60,322 nt of DNA, taken from assembly GCA_014240385.1 (NCBI GenBank), contig JAAZXA010000024.1:1-60322 (forward strand), written 5' to 3'. The DNA comes from Methanobacteriota archaeon. GTDB lineage: Archaea; Thermoplasmatota; Poseidoniia; Poseidoniales; Poseidoniaceae. Positions within the stretch are counted from its first letter, which is position 1, and each line of letters starts with the position of its first letter. The position numbers were made by a program, and so were the translations under genes. This document shows positions 41,837 through 51,800 of the stretch, piece by piece. The notes below the pieces were generated by a model. The model did no database searches, was not told the DNA's origin, and worked only from the letters and a program-made list of their open reading frames with translations.

Positions 41837-44815
41837 TCACTCGCTAACTCGGTTATCACGTACAGAATATTGCTCATATTCCTTGCTACCATCACGGCCA
41901 TTGTCGATATATTCGTATGATGCAACATAAGCATGCGTCTCTTGAGTGGAAGTATCATCCCAGGTCTCATATGCAACAACCGTTGAATTCTCATGCCATG
42001 AATTTCCATCCACGCTAGTGTTTGATTTTACATTAGTTGCTTGGTAAAACCATTCATGACTCATACCCAGTGGGCTTGATTGCTTAATATAGAACGTATG
42101 ACTGGCCACTGAATATTCAATATTTCCATCTGCATCATCATCACTTTGAGCACTGCTAATTTCAACCAAAACAATGCGCTCCCAATGACCATCAGAATCA
42201 CTATCTTGGCCATAGAAACCTTGAGCAACATTCCAGTATGTATCTGCTGTCCCATCACTATTATTGTCCCAACTAATCGAAATTGTCTTTACAGCGTGGA
42301 TTGAACTTGGCGAGCCGTCATCATTCCAATCTTGTACTTCCAAAAGCCAAACTGCAGTGGTATCTGTTTGGAATATACCGGTACTCGTTTCATTAGTCTT
42401 CATTGAAAAGAACCTTACTGCAACATAGCGTTCAGAGTGGCCATCTGAATCATAATCCCAACCATGATATCCAGCAGCAATGTTAGTTTGCGATTCTGCC
42501 ATCCCATCGTCATTTGCGTCGATTCGTTCTGAGGAGGCAAGAATATACCATCCATGATCGATTCTGCCATCCTCATCAAAATCTTCAACTCTAGAAGCAA
42601 GGAAAGTTGAAGTTTCTTTTTCTGCATTGCCATCACCATCGCTATCTGTAATTGTATCGAAGCCTAATGCCATAGTTACTCGGTCTTCAGTGCCATCGAG
42701 ATCTGTATCTCTAATTCCAACTCCCAACCACATAACTTCCTTAGAATCGATAATACCATCACTATTGTTATCCCATTCGCTACCTCCAAATTGAGCGGCC
42801 CTGAATCTATCCAAATTGCCATCTGCATCCTGATCTTGCAAATAGACAACTTGGATATGGAAAACATGAGTGTTAATGTTTAGATCACCATCAAGGTCGA
42901 GTTTCATATCGGCCATTCGCATCATCAAAGCTTCATCTGGAGTACCATCATCATTCCAATCTTTAGTAAATGCAATGTTAAGTTCGATACCTTCTCCTTC
43001 AAGTGCTCCATCATCATTTAGGTCAACATGAGTAATTTTCAAATCCCCTACGAATAGGTATTCTTCATTTCCATCCTGGTCTAAATCAGTAATGGCAAAA
43101 ACTGTGATGCCAATTGTGGTATCGCTTCGAGTGTGGGAATTATTCGACCACGTTACCGATTGAGTACGTAGAGCCATGACGGTTTCAGGGGTGCCGTCAT
43201 CATTGTTGTCGGTCCAATTTAGGCCTTCAACCTCGACAAAAGTAATTTCAGCCTCAGAATCTGTTGCCTTGTCAGGATTATACAAGCAATATGTAATTCG
43301 GTACAAGATTGCTCTCTCAGCGTTACCATCGTGGTTAGTATCTACCCAATAGGCACGCGCTTCTTGAGAGCATTCAGTATCATCTGTGCCATCTCCGTTG
43401 TGATCAAGATTGAAAGAATTATAAAATTCTGCAGAATTCACTGACTCAATGAGTACTTCGTAGTGCTCTGCCTCCATCGCATCTTCATCTTCGACCATTT
43501 GCCAAGGGTCCTCCCCCTCGAATAATTCATCGCGGATATCTGCATCTTTCTCCATGTCTTCAATCGGGCTTTCCATCTCAGTTTCGTTTTCCACGGTTCT
43601 TCCACTTTCGTTCAATAACACATCATCGTCATGTGAATCACGTCCGGATCCTGTAGTATCATTGCTATCTGCTACTGAACCGACATCATCAGTGTCTTTC
43701 TTTTGCCACGCATCTATATTCCCTTCATCGTGGTTGGCCTCGCCTTCACCGTCTACTGCAAAAGTGCCATCGACATCAAGCCCTTCTTCATCTTCAGCAT
43801 CTTCAGCACCATCTACAGTTTCATCTCCATTTTCATCCAACTCTTCAGTGGGGTTATCATCACTAAATTGTAATTCATATAACTCAAAGGCTGCAGAATC
43901 ATTGAAGCCAGCAATCACTTCGACATACAGTTTTTCTTCGACAGTGCTGAAAACATCGCTGGCACTAACGGTAATGGTATATTCACCAACCTCTGCATAT
44001 TCATGATCAGGATATTCTTCATCGATAGTAGTTGAACCATCACCCCAATCTACCGATAAGGATACATCATCATTCTCTTCATCGGTAGTCATTAGCACCA
44101 ATTGCACATCATCTTCTAATTCAACAAGAATCGTACCTTCTGCAACTGGGCTAGTACTTACATGGAGCACTGGAGACTTGTTTTCTGTAATTGATACGGC
44201 TACTTGACAAATTGTAGTGGAGGAATTAGAGTCAGTCACAGTTGCAGTGATTGTTTTCACTCCATGCCCGGACCATGAATGATTACCTTCTGTTTGGTCA
44301 GAACTAGTTCCGTCACCAAAATTCACCACTGAGGTTAGAGTATCTCCATCTGCATCTTGCATTTCCAAATTCCACTCTGCCGCTTCTCCTTCGTAAACTT
44401 GGGCTGTTGCGGTTATGGAACAAGTTGGTGGGGTGTTTACTGGTTCTGGAATTGGCTCAGCAATTGTGAATACCCCATTGAGGTCGATTGATTGCCCGTC
44501 TTTTGAACCAACACTCAGAGTAATGCTATGTTGGCCTATTGTTAGTCCACTCATAGACAATGTATCGCTCATGACAAGCATTTGTGCTCCATCAAGGTGC
44601 CATTTGTAAGTATAGGGAGATTCACCTCCATCTACTACTGCTTTTGCAATAAAACTGGCATTTTCATCATTTGTTGAGGTTTCAATATTGGCCTTTAGTT
44701 CATCGACCTCTCCCTCGACGCTGGTATCGGCGCCATCTAGGCAGCCTGAGAGGGATGCAATCAGCATCAACATTATGGCAGCAATTGACCGAGTATTGAT
44801 TTTCAAAGTGCTCAT
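41837..44815 (-). CDS. Lipoprotein with PKD-like domains and about 19 EF-hand-like calcium repeats
   Basis: From the ATG at 44815 the product is 992 residues with a lipoprotein signal: hydrophobic run then IASLSGC, lipid cysteine at residue 25. PKD/Ig-like domains with FGDGTSS and WGDGSTT follow to about residue 300. Next comes a long acidic, low-complexity spacer (about 305-440). From about 470 to the end the motif D-x-[DN]-x-D-G recurs roughly every 25-35 residues (DHNGDGTDD, DTNHDGNAE, DNNDDGTPE and so on, about 19 copies by eye). These alternate with beta-strand stretches. It is most likely a Ca-stabilised surface beta structure. A TTG at 44860 would extend it into tiaS. Function unknown. 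Confidence 0.85.
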   Translation of the reverse strand: MSTLKINTRSIAAIMLMLIASLSGCLDGADTSVEGEVDELKANIETSTNDENASFIAKAVVDGGESPYTYKWHLDGAQMLVMSDTLSMSGLTIGQHSITLSVGSKDGQSIDLNGVFTIAEPIPEPVNTPPTCSITATAQVYEGEAAEWNLEMQDADGDTLTSVVNFGDGTSSDQTEGNHSWSGHGVKTITATVTDSNSSTTICQVAVSITENKSPVLHVSTSPVAEGTILVELEDDVQLVLMTTDEENDDVSLSVDWGDGSTTIDEEYPDHEYAEVGEYTITVSASDVFSTVEEKLYVEVIAGFNDSAAFELYELQFSDDNPTEELDENGDETVDGAEDAEDEEGLDVDGTFAVDGEGEANHDEGNIDAWQKKDTDDVGSVADSNDTTGSGRDSHDDDVLLNESGRTVENETEMESPIEDMEKDADIRDELFEGEDPWQMVEDEDAMEAEHYEVLIESVNSAEFYNSFNLDHNGDGTDDTECSQEARAYWVDTNHDGNAERAILYRITYCLYNPDKATDSEAEITFVEVEGLNWTDNNDDGTPETVMALRTQSVTWSNNSHTRSDTTIGITVFAITDLDQDGNEEYLFVGDLKITHVDLNDDGALEGEGIELNIAFTKDWNDDGTPDEALMMRMADMKLDLDGDLNINTHVFHIQVVYLQDQDADGNLDRFRAAQFGGSEWDNNSDGIIDSKEVMWLGVGIRDTDLDGTEDRVTMALGFDTITDSDGDGNAEKETSTFLASRVEDFDEDGRIDHGWYILASSERIDANDDGMAESQTNIAAGYHGWDYDSDGHSERYVAVRFFSMKTNETSTGIFQTDTTAVWLLEVQDWNDDGSPSSIHAVKTISISWDNNSDGTADTYWNVAQGFYGQDSDSDGHWERIVLVEISSAQSDDDADGNIEYSVASHTFYIKQSSPLGMSHEWFYQATNVKSNTSVDGNSWHENSTVVAYETWDDTSTQETHAYVASYEYIDNGRDGSKEYEQYSVRDNRVSE

Positions 44816-44856
44816 TATTGATTGTGCATCTGCGCCAGTATTTGAGTTCTGTGATT

Positions 44857-46005
44857 TCAAGACTTTTGCATTCTACTCAGTGGGGCCGCTAAATGACGGC
44901 GCCGGTCGCCCGCTGGCTCTACCCAATCAATAGGTCCAACCGTATCCCCAATCCACTGAATCTCAGTCGTAGTTTTACATCCAGGACATTTTACTAATTG
45001 CCCTACACCTTTAGATTTCATTCTGACTCCACATTCACACAAGGGGCGCTTTTTATTCCGTAATACTGGTTTTACAAGCCTAAGTCTTTCTAGGTGGAAA
45101 ACTCCCAAATACTGAAGTCCGATGAATTCAATTTCGTCACCTTCTACACATTTCTGAAGCAACTTATTGACATAGCCACCTTCAGCAAAGGCAACAACTT
45201 CTCCTTTGTTGGTCTGGACACTACAATGCCCCTTTTCTCTAATGATAGGATTTGTAAGAATTACAGCTTCAATTGAGGATTCAATATGGTCATCACATGC
45301 TTGATTAGTCCTCCATAACATTGTATCTTCAGGTTCTTCAATACCCTCTTGCGCAGAGAGCCACTGCCAAGCAGATTCCGCTTCTTCGGCTGACTCCGCT
45401 CTTATTCCCAATAAAACTGGGCATGGAGAACGAGGGGCGATTAACCCCTTGTTTAGACGAGGGTCTCTATTGAGAAAGGTTCCAGGAAACTTCTCATCCA
45501 GCATATGTAATTGTAAAGGAATTTTTCGCTTAGTTCCAATGTTCGAAGGTAATCTGTAAACTGTTTGCTCCCACGTATGGTCATGCTCCCCAGTCCAAGA
45601 AATCGCTGCTATCGCCCCTATCAGGCCGCTACCTTCCCCCCAAATCCTACTTTCATCTTCAATGATAATCTCTTTTTCTGGTAAATGCCTTCTAACTGCC
45701 GCCCAGTAATTTTGTTCTGAAGCTTGCTCTTTGCTTAGCACTAAAACTGGCTCAGCAGTATCTTCGCATCGTTGAAGGAGCCAATCCCATTGCTCATCAA
45801 TCAACACAGAGGCCTCATCAAATGAGCATAATAATTCGGCCCCAACACTGGCATTACCTCTTGTACGCTTTTCAGCGAAGGGCCAAAGTCGAACCAATCT
45901 CGCATCTCGATAAGGAACCTTCATTCGCTTCAGTAATTTACAAAACATCTCGGTAGTACAACCACCTTCAAGGCTATCCGTATCATCAAGACCCAGCCAG
46001 ACCAT
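44857..46005 (-). CDS. tiaS: tRNA(Ile2) 2-agmatinylcytidine synthetase TiaS
   Basis: The ATG at 46005 has GGAGTG eight bases upstream and gives 382 residues; an ATG at 46023 overlapping the upstream stop is the alternative. VWLGLDDTDSLEGGCTTEM starts the catalytic region, followed by ARLVRLWPFAEKRTRGNASVGAEL. A FLAR/OB-like part follows, then a C-terminal zinc ribbon CECG...CPGC near 340-360. TiaS attaches agmatine to C34 of tRNA-Ile(CAU) so that it reads AUA only. Nearly all archaea need it. Confidence 0.93.
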   Translation of the reverse strand: MVWLGLDDTDSLEGGCTTEMFCKLLKRMKVPYRDARLVRLWPFAEKRTRGNASVGAELLCSFDEASVLIDEQWDWLLQRCEDTAEPVLVLSKEQASEQNYWAAVRRHLPEKEIIIEDESRIWGEGSGLIGAIAAISWTGEHDHTWEQTVYRLPSNIGTKRKIPLQLHMLDEKFPGTFLNRDPRLNKGLIAPRSPCPVLLGIRAESAEEAESAWQWLSAQEGIEEPEDTMLWRTNQACDDHIESSIEAVILTNPIIREKGHCSVQTNKGEVVAFAEGGYVNKLLQKCVEGDEIEFIGLQYLGVFHLERLRLVKPVLRNKKRPLCECGVRMKSKGVGQLVKCPGCKTTTEIQWIGDTVGPIDWVEPAGDRRRHLAAPLSRMQKS

Positions 46006-46019
46006 GGAATCACTCCACT

Positions 46020-46661
46020 TCATTGAGGTGCACTAGAGACGTCGTCGCCAGTATCAGAGGAATCGAGAACACGCTCAACAACCGATGCAAGACCGAGATG
46101 CTGCGGCGAATAGAATGAACGAATACCGTATTCCTTTCCTGCTTTCAAATCACAACGGCGGTCTCCAACCATTGCACTTCTTGCTTCTTCAAAGACTGCT
46201 GATGATTCAAAATTTGTAATCTCTCCTCTTGATTCAATCAATTGCCTACCAGCCATCAACATTCCCGGATTTGGTTTTCTAAACAGCGAGCCAGCCCAAG
46301 GTAAGTGAGGAGAATACAAGATGAGGTCTAGTCTTGCATCTTTATCCTCTTCTAGTAATCGAGATTGAAGTTCATCATGTATCTCCCTTAATTGTTGATG
46401 ATCCCATAACCCTCTGCCGATTGGAGATTGATTAGTGGTAACACAAATTCGGAAGCCATGCCTCCTCAAATTTCCAACAGCCTTTCCCGCTCCATCCAGA
46501 ACCTGTAGTTCCTCAATGGTATTGATGTAATTCTCACTTCCAACATTGAGTACTCCATCTCGGTCAATGAAGGCGATTGAGCCATCCCACTCACCAGCAT
46601 AAGGTAAGTCATCTAACTCAAGACTTGAGAACAGGTCGCCATCATGTCGACCGGGTAGCAT
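46020..46661 (-). CDS. HAD phosphatase, heptose-1,7-bisphosphatase (GmhB) type
   Basis: A 213-residue HAD-IIIA phosphatase with nucleophile motif FIDRDGVLN near residue 30, CVTTNQSPIGRG, FRKPNPGML and VGDRRCDLKAG. In GmhB the cysteines around the CxRKP loop bind zinc; here the segment reads SPHLPWAGSLFRKP, so the zinc site is lost. GmhB removes the C7 phosphate of heptose bisphosphate on the way to ADP- or GDP-heptose; histidinol-phosphatase-like activity is an alternative. GAGGTG precedes the ATG. It is 10 bases behind the GmhA-like gene, and the pairing supports a heptose role. Confidence 0.82.
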   Translation of the reverse strand: MLPGRHDGDLFSSLELDDLPYAGEWDGSIAFIDRDGVLNVGSENYINTIEELQVLDGAGKAVGNLRRHGFRICVTTNQSPIGRGLWDHQQLREIHDELQSRLLEEDKDARLDLILYSPHLPWAGSLFRKPNPGMLMAGRQLIESRGEITNFESSAVFEEARSAMVGDRRCDLKAGKEYGIRSFYSPQHLGLASVVERVLDSSDTGDDVSSAPQ

Positions 46662-46671
46662 AAATTACACC

Positions 46672-47256
46672 TCAGCAATGACCTGTGATTCCACGCTTGG
46701 CCTTAATTGTCTCTTTGACAATATGATTAATAATCAACTGAATATCCTCAATTCTTTCCATTGAATGGGTGCGAGCAATGATGGCAATATCAACAAGAGT
46801 TGCCATCAAGCCACCCCCACCTCCATTGTAATCGCCACCCACGCCGATAGTTGTACAACCCATCTCTTTGGCATATTGAAGGCCATTTATAACATTCGCA
46901 GAATTTCCAGAGCCTGAATATCCCACTACAATATCTCCGGTTTTTAGAAATGTCTTCAATGCACCAACGAATACATTATCATAGTCGGTATCATTAGCCC
47001 AAGCGGTTAATCCTGATACATTATCAACATGACAAAGTGTTGGCAATGTCAATTCCTTTGACCAATCGCCAGCGCTATGGCTTGGAGTTCCAGCACTACC
47101 ACCATTGCCGATGAAATGGACCGTCCCCCCATTGTCCATGACGCCCTCAACTGCGGAGGTAAAGGCATGGATTTGACCAAGGTCAAGAAGGTCAAGAGCA
47201 GCCTTCAAGTCAGCCAAATAATCTTGCGCGAAAATACTTGAAACTACCTCAACCAT
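46672..47256 (-). CDS. Phosphoheptose isomerase, GmhA-type SIS protein
   Basis: A 194-residue SIS-domain protein with FIGNGGSAGTPSHSAGDW near residue 48, a variant of the GmhA motif GNGGSAADA. GYSGSGNSANVINGLQYAKE follows, then a last helix with IEDIQLIINHIV. GmhA converts sedoheptulose 7-phosphate to D-glycero-D-manno-heptose 7-phosphate. Sedoheptulose 7-phosphate is supplied by the transketolase in the window. A Gly5 run near residue 146 is unusual. It is operonic with the GmhB-like phosphatase and divergent from the archaeosortase. The likely product is a surface-glycan heptose. Confidence 0.85.
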   Translation of the reverse strand: MVEVVSSIFAQDYLADLKAALDLLDLGQIHAFTSAVEGVMDNGGTVHFIGNGGSAGTPSHSAGDWSKELTLPTLCHVDNVSGLTAWANDTDYDNVFVGALKTFLKTGDIVVGYSGSGNSANVINGLQYAKEMGCTTIGVGGDYNGGGGGLMATLVDIAIIARTHSMERIEDIQLIINHIVKETIKAKRGITGHC

Positions 47257-47285
47257 GGTGCAACCTGATTCGGGCTCTCTACAAC

Positions 47286-47297
47286 CACTTATACAGG
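47286..47297. promoter_or_regulatory. Shared TATA-like element between gmhA-type and archaeosortase genes
   Basis: CACTTATACAGG reads CCTGTATAAGTG on the other strand, so TATA-like cores occur in both directions. Its centre is about 25 bases before the triple ATG at 47316 (leaderless archaeosortase transcript) and about 36 bases before the isomerase ATG at 47256. Confidence 0.4.
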
Positions 47298-47315
47298 TTG
47301 CCGCCCGCAGTTATT

Positions 47316-48254
47316 ATGATGATGGGAACTCCAATGCTTTCTACCATCCTCGCAGGCATGGGATTATTGTGCCTTGGAATTGGTTTCCACTCCAAATCTG
47401 AACGAAGCGGATTGATTGCTGCATCGGGCTGGGTCTTCATGGGTGGATACTTCACATCGACCGTCGGCTCCTATATCGAAATTGGAGATACTGTCCTCAT
47501 TATAATGACGGCCTCAGCCCTGCCTTTTGGCATAGCATTAGCAAGGTGGGAACTAAAGATATTCACTTCTGGCAAACATGAACCAGCCTTGGTTTGGTTT
47601 AGAGGAATGGTCCTATGGGCAGGATTACCATACATGTTAGTTGATCGAGTTCCATGGCTTAATGTAGCGGCAATTTGGTTTGTAGCATGGCAAACAATAA
47701 TTTTCATGCGGATGAGTGGGTCAGGTGATATCCAATTAGGAGAAACTTCAGTTTCACTCAAAGATGGCTCAGAGGTTGCTTGGTCTGATTGGGATGGCAA
47801 TCGTTGGTTCATGTTTGAGCCATTATCAGAAAACACCTTTCATACAGAACTGCTTAATTCATCGGGGGAACCAATTGGAATTAGCTTCGTTTTAGCATGC
47901 ACAGCACTACAATCGATGATAATTTTCATTGGTGCGATTGCAGCATTATCTGCGCCATGGAAAAATAAGGTTAGGTCGCTAATCGTTTGTATCCCTACTA
48001 TTCACATTCTGAATTTATTCAGGAATGCTGGGATTATTTGGCTGTATCAAGCATATCCTGGCTGGGAGTTCTTAGGAATGAATATGTTCCACTTTTCACA
48101 TGCTTATGCGGCAAAGGTTGGATCGTTAATTGCCATGTTTTTGATAGCCTTGGTATTGTTTGAGTTATTGCCTGCTATGCACAAACATGTGTTGAGATTG
48201 TTAGAGCCGTTATTTGGGAAAGGCAAGACTAAGGCTGAGGCATTGGCGAAGTAG
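47316..48254 (+). CDS. Archaeosortase-family membrane protease/transpeptidase
   Basis: The preferred start is the first of three tandem ATGs at 47316, just downstream of a TATA box, giving 312 residues; the upstream TTG frame lies inside the promoter. About eight membrane helices are predicted. The exosortase/archaeosortase triad is visible: Cys195 in LACTALQS, Arg236 in LNLFRNAGI and His262 in FHFSHAYAAK. ArtA enzymes process surface proteins with a C-terminal PGF-CTERM tag and attach a lipid. No PGF-CTERM tail is present in the two large exported proteins of this window, so the substrates lie elsewhere. A soluble insert near residues 135-185 separates the helix groups. Confidence 0.85.
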   Translation: MMMGTPMLSTILAGMGLLCLGIGFHSKSERSGLIAASGWVFMGGYFTSTVGSYIEIGDTVLIIMTASALPFGIALARWELKIFTSGKHEPALVWFRGMVLWAGLPYMLVDRVPWLNVAAIWFVAWQTIIFMRMSGSGDIQLGETSVSLKDGSEVAWSDWDGNRWFMFEPLSENTFHTELLNSSGEPIGISFVLACTALQSMIIFIGAIAALSAPWKNKVRSLIVCIPTIHILNLFRNAGIIWLYQAYPGWEFLGMNMFHFSHAYAAKVGSLIAMFLIALVLFELLPAMHKHVLRLLEPLFGKGKTKAEALAK

Positions 48255-48311
48255 CACCTCCAAACCGGTATGCTCAACGAACTGTTTGTTTGAGTGGAAA
48301 ATTGGAGTCGT

Positions 48312-48331
48312 ATTCAAAAAGAATTTTGAAT
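48312..48331. repeat. AT-rich perfect inverted repeat after the archaeosortase gene
   Basis: Arms ATTCAAAA and TTTTGAAT are exact complements around the loop AGAA. It lies 57 bases after the archaeosortase stop and 60 bases before the SnoaL-like gene. It may be a transcription end or an upstream regulator site. Confidence 0.4.
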
Positions 48332-48360
48332 TATTCTAATTATCTCAAGCATGCGGCGGA

Positions 48361-48368
48361 TTTATACA
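48361..48368 (+). promoter_or_regulatory. TATA box for the SnoaL-like gene
   Basis: TTTATACA is centred about 27 bases before the ATG at 48391. There is no ribosome site, which predicts a leaderless transcript beginning at or next to the ATG. Confidence 0.6.
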
Positions 48369-48371
48369 TTA

Positions 48372-48390
48372 ATCCCAACTCAGTTGGGAT
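48372..48390. promoter_or_regulatory. Perfect inverted repeat at the transcription start, probable operator
   Basis: Arms ATCCCAAC and GTTGGGAT are exact complements with TCA between them. The element fills the space from just behind the TATA box to the base before the start codon at 48391. A protein bound here would block transcription initiation, so an operator is the natural reading. A 5' RNA hairpin is less likely if the transcript is leaderless. Confidence 0.55.
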
Positions 48391-48738
48391 ATGTCGATAA
48401 TAGCAGCATATAATGAAGCATGGGATACTGGAAATACTGATGCACTTGCAGAAATACTACACGATGATTTTGTCTTTAACCCACACGTTGGTGGCATGAC
48501 AATGGGTAAGTCGGACTTATTGGGATTTGCTGGAAGTAATGCAGTCTCCTCTGAAAATGGCAGAATTCTTTTTGAAAACGCTGAAATTGGAGTTACTCAC
48601 ACCGTGGTACACTTCTCCAACGGATCAACATCTGAAGCAGTATTGTCCTTCATGCGATTTAAGGATGGAAAAATAGTTTCGATGGAAACTGGAGCAACCC
48701 CTCTTTCTGATGACTACAAACTCGTAGGTAGTGATTGA
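48391..48738 (+). CDS. SnoaL-like (NTF2-fold) protein
   Basis: A 115-residue protein with the NTF2/SnoaL pattern: N-terminal helix IIAAYNEAWDTGNTDALAEIL, DDFVFNPHVGG, and a curved sheet with VVHFSNGS, AVLSFMRFKDGKIVSMETGATPL. The family includes small isomerases, hydrolases and binding proteins that act on hydrophobic ligands; no specific activity can be assigned. It stands alone with its own promoter, a palindrome at the start site and a T-rich end, which suggests a separately controlled gene. Confidence 0.85.
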   Translation: MSIIAAYNEAWDTGNTDALAEILHDDFVFNPHVGGMTMGKSDLLGFAGSNAVSSENGRILFENAEIGVTHTVVHFSNGSTSEAVLSFMRFKDGKIVSMETGATPLSDDYKLVGSD

Positions 48739-48773
48739 GGTTTGCACATGGTAAGCGGCACTACCCTGTTGCT

Positions 48774-48800
48774 ATTTGCTTTTTCTTTCTATTTTTCCTT
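48774..48800 (+). terminator. T-rich terminator after the SnoaL-like gene
   Basis: Thirty-five bases after the stop the plus strand becomes pyrimidine-rich with T5, T3 and T5 runs. Archaeal RNA polymerase stops at such oligo-T tracts. No hairpin precedes it. Confidence 0.5.
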
Positions 48801-48827
48801 GCAATAGGTTAGTCCACTAGGCATTGT

Positions 48828-51800
48828 TCAACTCTGTTCCCACTCTGCATCAAAACTGGACCTTGTGAACATGTTTCCACTGCCACTCGGCCACTCAATC
48901 TGCTCACTGCCACCGGGCTGCAAAGCCCCCATTATATGACTAGGTGGAGCATCGACTGAAACACCTTTAATCGCAACTTCATCCAATCCTAAATCGCCAA
49001 GGATATCATCCATGACAATAGGCACAGGTGCCTCTGCCATCGGATCTGGAGCAATCATAGTTGGAATCTCAGAAAATGAGGAACCTTGTGCATTATCCAA
49101 CAAGGTCTCAGTTTCCCTTGAAATAATATCTTCTTCCATAGCATCCCATTTATCGCCATCATTACTCTTCTTTACTTGAGCAAACGCCATTATCACTAGC
49201 ACCAAAACAAGAATTCCTATCCCGGCTGCCAGTGGCACAATAACTTCTTTATCAAGTCCTGAAAGATATTCTGTGCCAAGAATACCGTCTTCTTCCTTTG
49301 GCTTTTCATCCACAGGCTCTTCTGGCTTTTCTTGATTAAGGTCAAATGGATCCCATGTGGTTTCACAAATATCTCCTGCGTCATTAAATTCATTTCCATC
49401 GATTATCCCATCCCCATTCTTATCCAATTCCTCAAAAGTGAAATTATTCTTCCACTCAAACTCGTTGAATGCTTCTTCATCCATATCACCCTTCCAGTCT
49501 TCTGCTAAGGTTAATTCCGTTTTACAAGAGCAGGCGTAGAGCAGTAATTCGTTGAATGAAAGGCTTTCGTCTCTGTCAGTGTCTATATCGGCAAATTCAA
49601 TTTCCCCATCATCAGTTTCGCTGGTATCATCTGGCCTTCCTTGGCCATCTGGTCTTTGACGTCCATTCACAATCATGTCTTCGTCTTCCCAGTCCCAATC
49701 ATCCCCTGGACTAGGCTCTGTAGATTGCATGTTGAACTCTTCTTCGCTTAGTTGTCCATCGCCATCAGAGTCAAGGAATTTCATGACGAAGTCGGCTGTT
49801 GCTTTGCAGTCAGTTTGGGCTTCAGGTGGGATATCAGGGATGTCAGGGTTATCCCAAGAGTACCATTCTGCCCTGATAGTACTTCCATCGAAATCATTGG
49901 CTGCTACTACCTTGACATCATAGCGGCCTGCAGTTGCTTCTTCTATCCACAATGATTCCCATGGTCCACGTCCTGTTGAATCCCAAGAATCATCTGCATT
50001 GCTAACGAATAAGTTTGGATTTCCATTACCAAAATTTAGGGACACTGAAAGTGAGTTGGCATCTTCTTCCAAATTAAAGTAGAATAGAAGTTCATCTCCT
50101 TCTGTGGCTCTCAAATGGTTGACGGCTTCATTATTGAATAATTGGATTGGTTTGATTTCGGGTTTATAGTCGCTGCTTTCAGTGAATGAGGCTGTAATAG
50201 TCAAGTCATCGAATATTGCATAGCCAGTTACAAGGATGAAGTATTGCCCACTTGGCGGCATATTGTTGGCCACGAATTCTGAGTTACCGAAGTTTGATGA
50301 GCCAAGTTGATGGTGTTCTCTACTTGGAACATCTCCATGGCTAACATATAGGTCAGCATCACCATTACCTCCTTTGAGTTGGACCTCTAATCGTTCTGTT
50401 CCTTGTGTTACATTGATGTGGAAGTAGCGGTCTGAGTCTTCATTACCACTAACTGGGAAATATGGCACACCAGGCTGTAATTCGATTGAATTTAGTGGGT
50501 CCGCATTGGCTGGTGGATAACTGAAACGGGCTACGATATTCATGTCACGGGTATTCTCAAATGCTTCAACACCGATATACCATATGCCTTCCATAGGATT
50601 GAGGATGGTGACCTTCTCGTCATTATCTCCTCCCGCTGAAGAACCATATCTTTCATTTCCTGAAATTAGCGACTTATCGTCATCACCTGGTTGCCCGACT
50701 TGTCTGCCATTTGCGGCTCCTATTACCTCCCCCCAATCATCAATCCAAAAGTTTCCTCCTCCACCATTCCATTCAACTGGATCAGCATCATAGGCGACGT
50801 GGAGATCTCCATCTCCATGGCCGCCGTAAGTGAGGATTTCGATTTTCTCGATTGGTTCAGTGACATTGACGTAATAATATGCTACATCACTCGAATCTAT
50901 ATCTTGGTCAGGGACTGCAATTCCGTTGTGAAGTTCAGTCATTTGCTCAAGTGCTGGGGGTTCTGGAACCTGATTCATCCATAGACTTAGACTGTATTGT
51001 TGGAATTGGTTCTCTCCTTCTACTGAGACCCACCATACTCCGGCATCAGGCCATGCGAAGTTCCCATAGCCCCAGCCAATGTCCCAATCGCCACCGCCTC
51101 GGTTATTATCCTCCGATGAATAATTATTGACATCTTCTGTAGGAATTGCGCCTTGACGGATGAACATACTGGCTTTACCGTCCCAGCCCCAGAATTCAAT
51201 GTTCATGAATTGTACACGCTCTGGAACATCAATCCAAAATAGATGTCGAGTGTTTTCTTTTCCAGAAAGAGAAAAGGAGTCATTCTGCTCTAATTGTTTT
51301 GCATTGACAAGCGGCTTTCCATCGAGGTCAACCCAAATTGTCTTTTGGAGTTCTAATTTTGAATTGTTTACACCGTCAAATGAGAAATCGCCGCTACCTT
51401 CATCGAAATCCAATTCAAGTTCAAGACCGCTATTGTTGAGCAAGATTCCGTTTGAGGCATTCTTCATTTCATCCGCAGTTAATACACGATTCCATACTCG
51501 TACATCATCAAGGACTCCCTCGTAGTTATTACAGTCGCATCCTGCTCCTTGGCGGGCGATGTAGAACTCATCGCAATCCTCTCCGCTTTGGTAGCATTGG
51601 TTGCTGCCAAAGTCCCCTGCTGGAATCTGGGAATCATTAGCACTTATTGCTCCTGCATACTCACCGTCTACCCAAAATGCTCCACCGACTCCTTCCTCGA
51701 TGGTTATTGCCAAGTGGGCCCATTCGTCGGTAAGAAATTCAACCCCATCGAGTGAGGGATGATTACGGATTGCATAATCATTAGCATAATGTAAGATTCC

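Noticed and set aside
43554-44006. Serine-rich 150-codon frame on the plus strand
   Set aside because: It is the antisense of the acidic low-complexity spacer of the lipoprotein; Asp/Glu codons read as Ser/Leu on the other strand.
46020-46661. HAD protein as histidinol phosphatase
   Set aside because: No histidine-pathway genes are nearby. The pair with the GmhA-like isomerase makes the heptose role more likely, though the alternative is kept in the entry.
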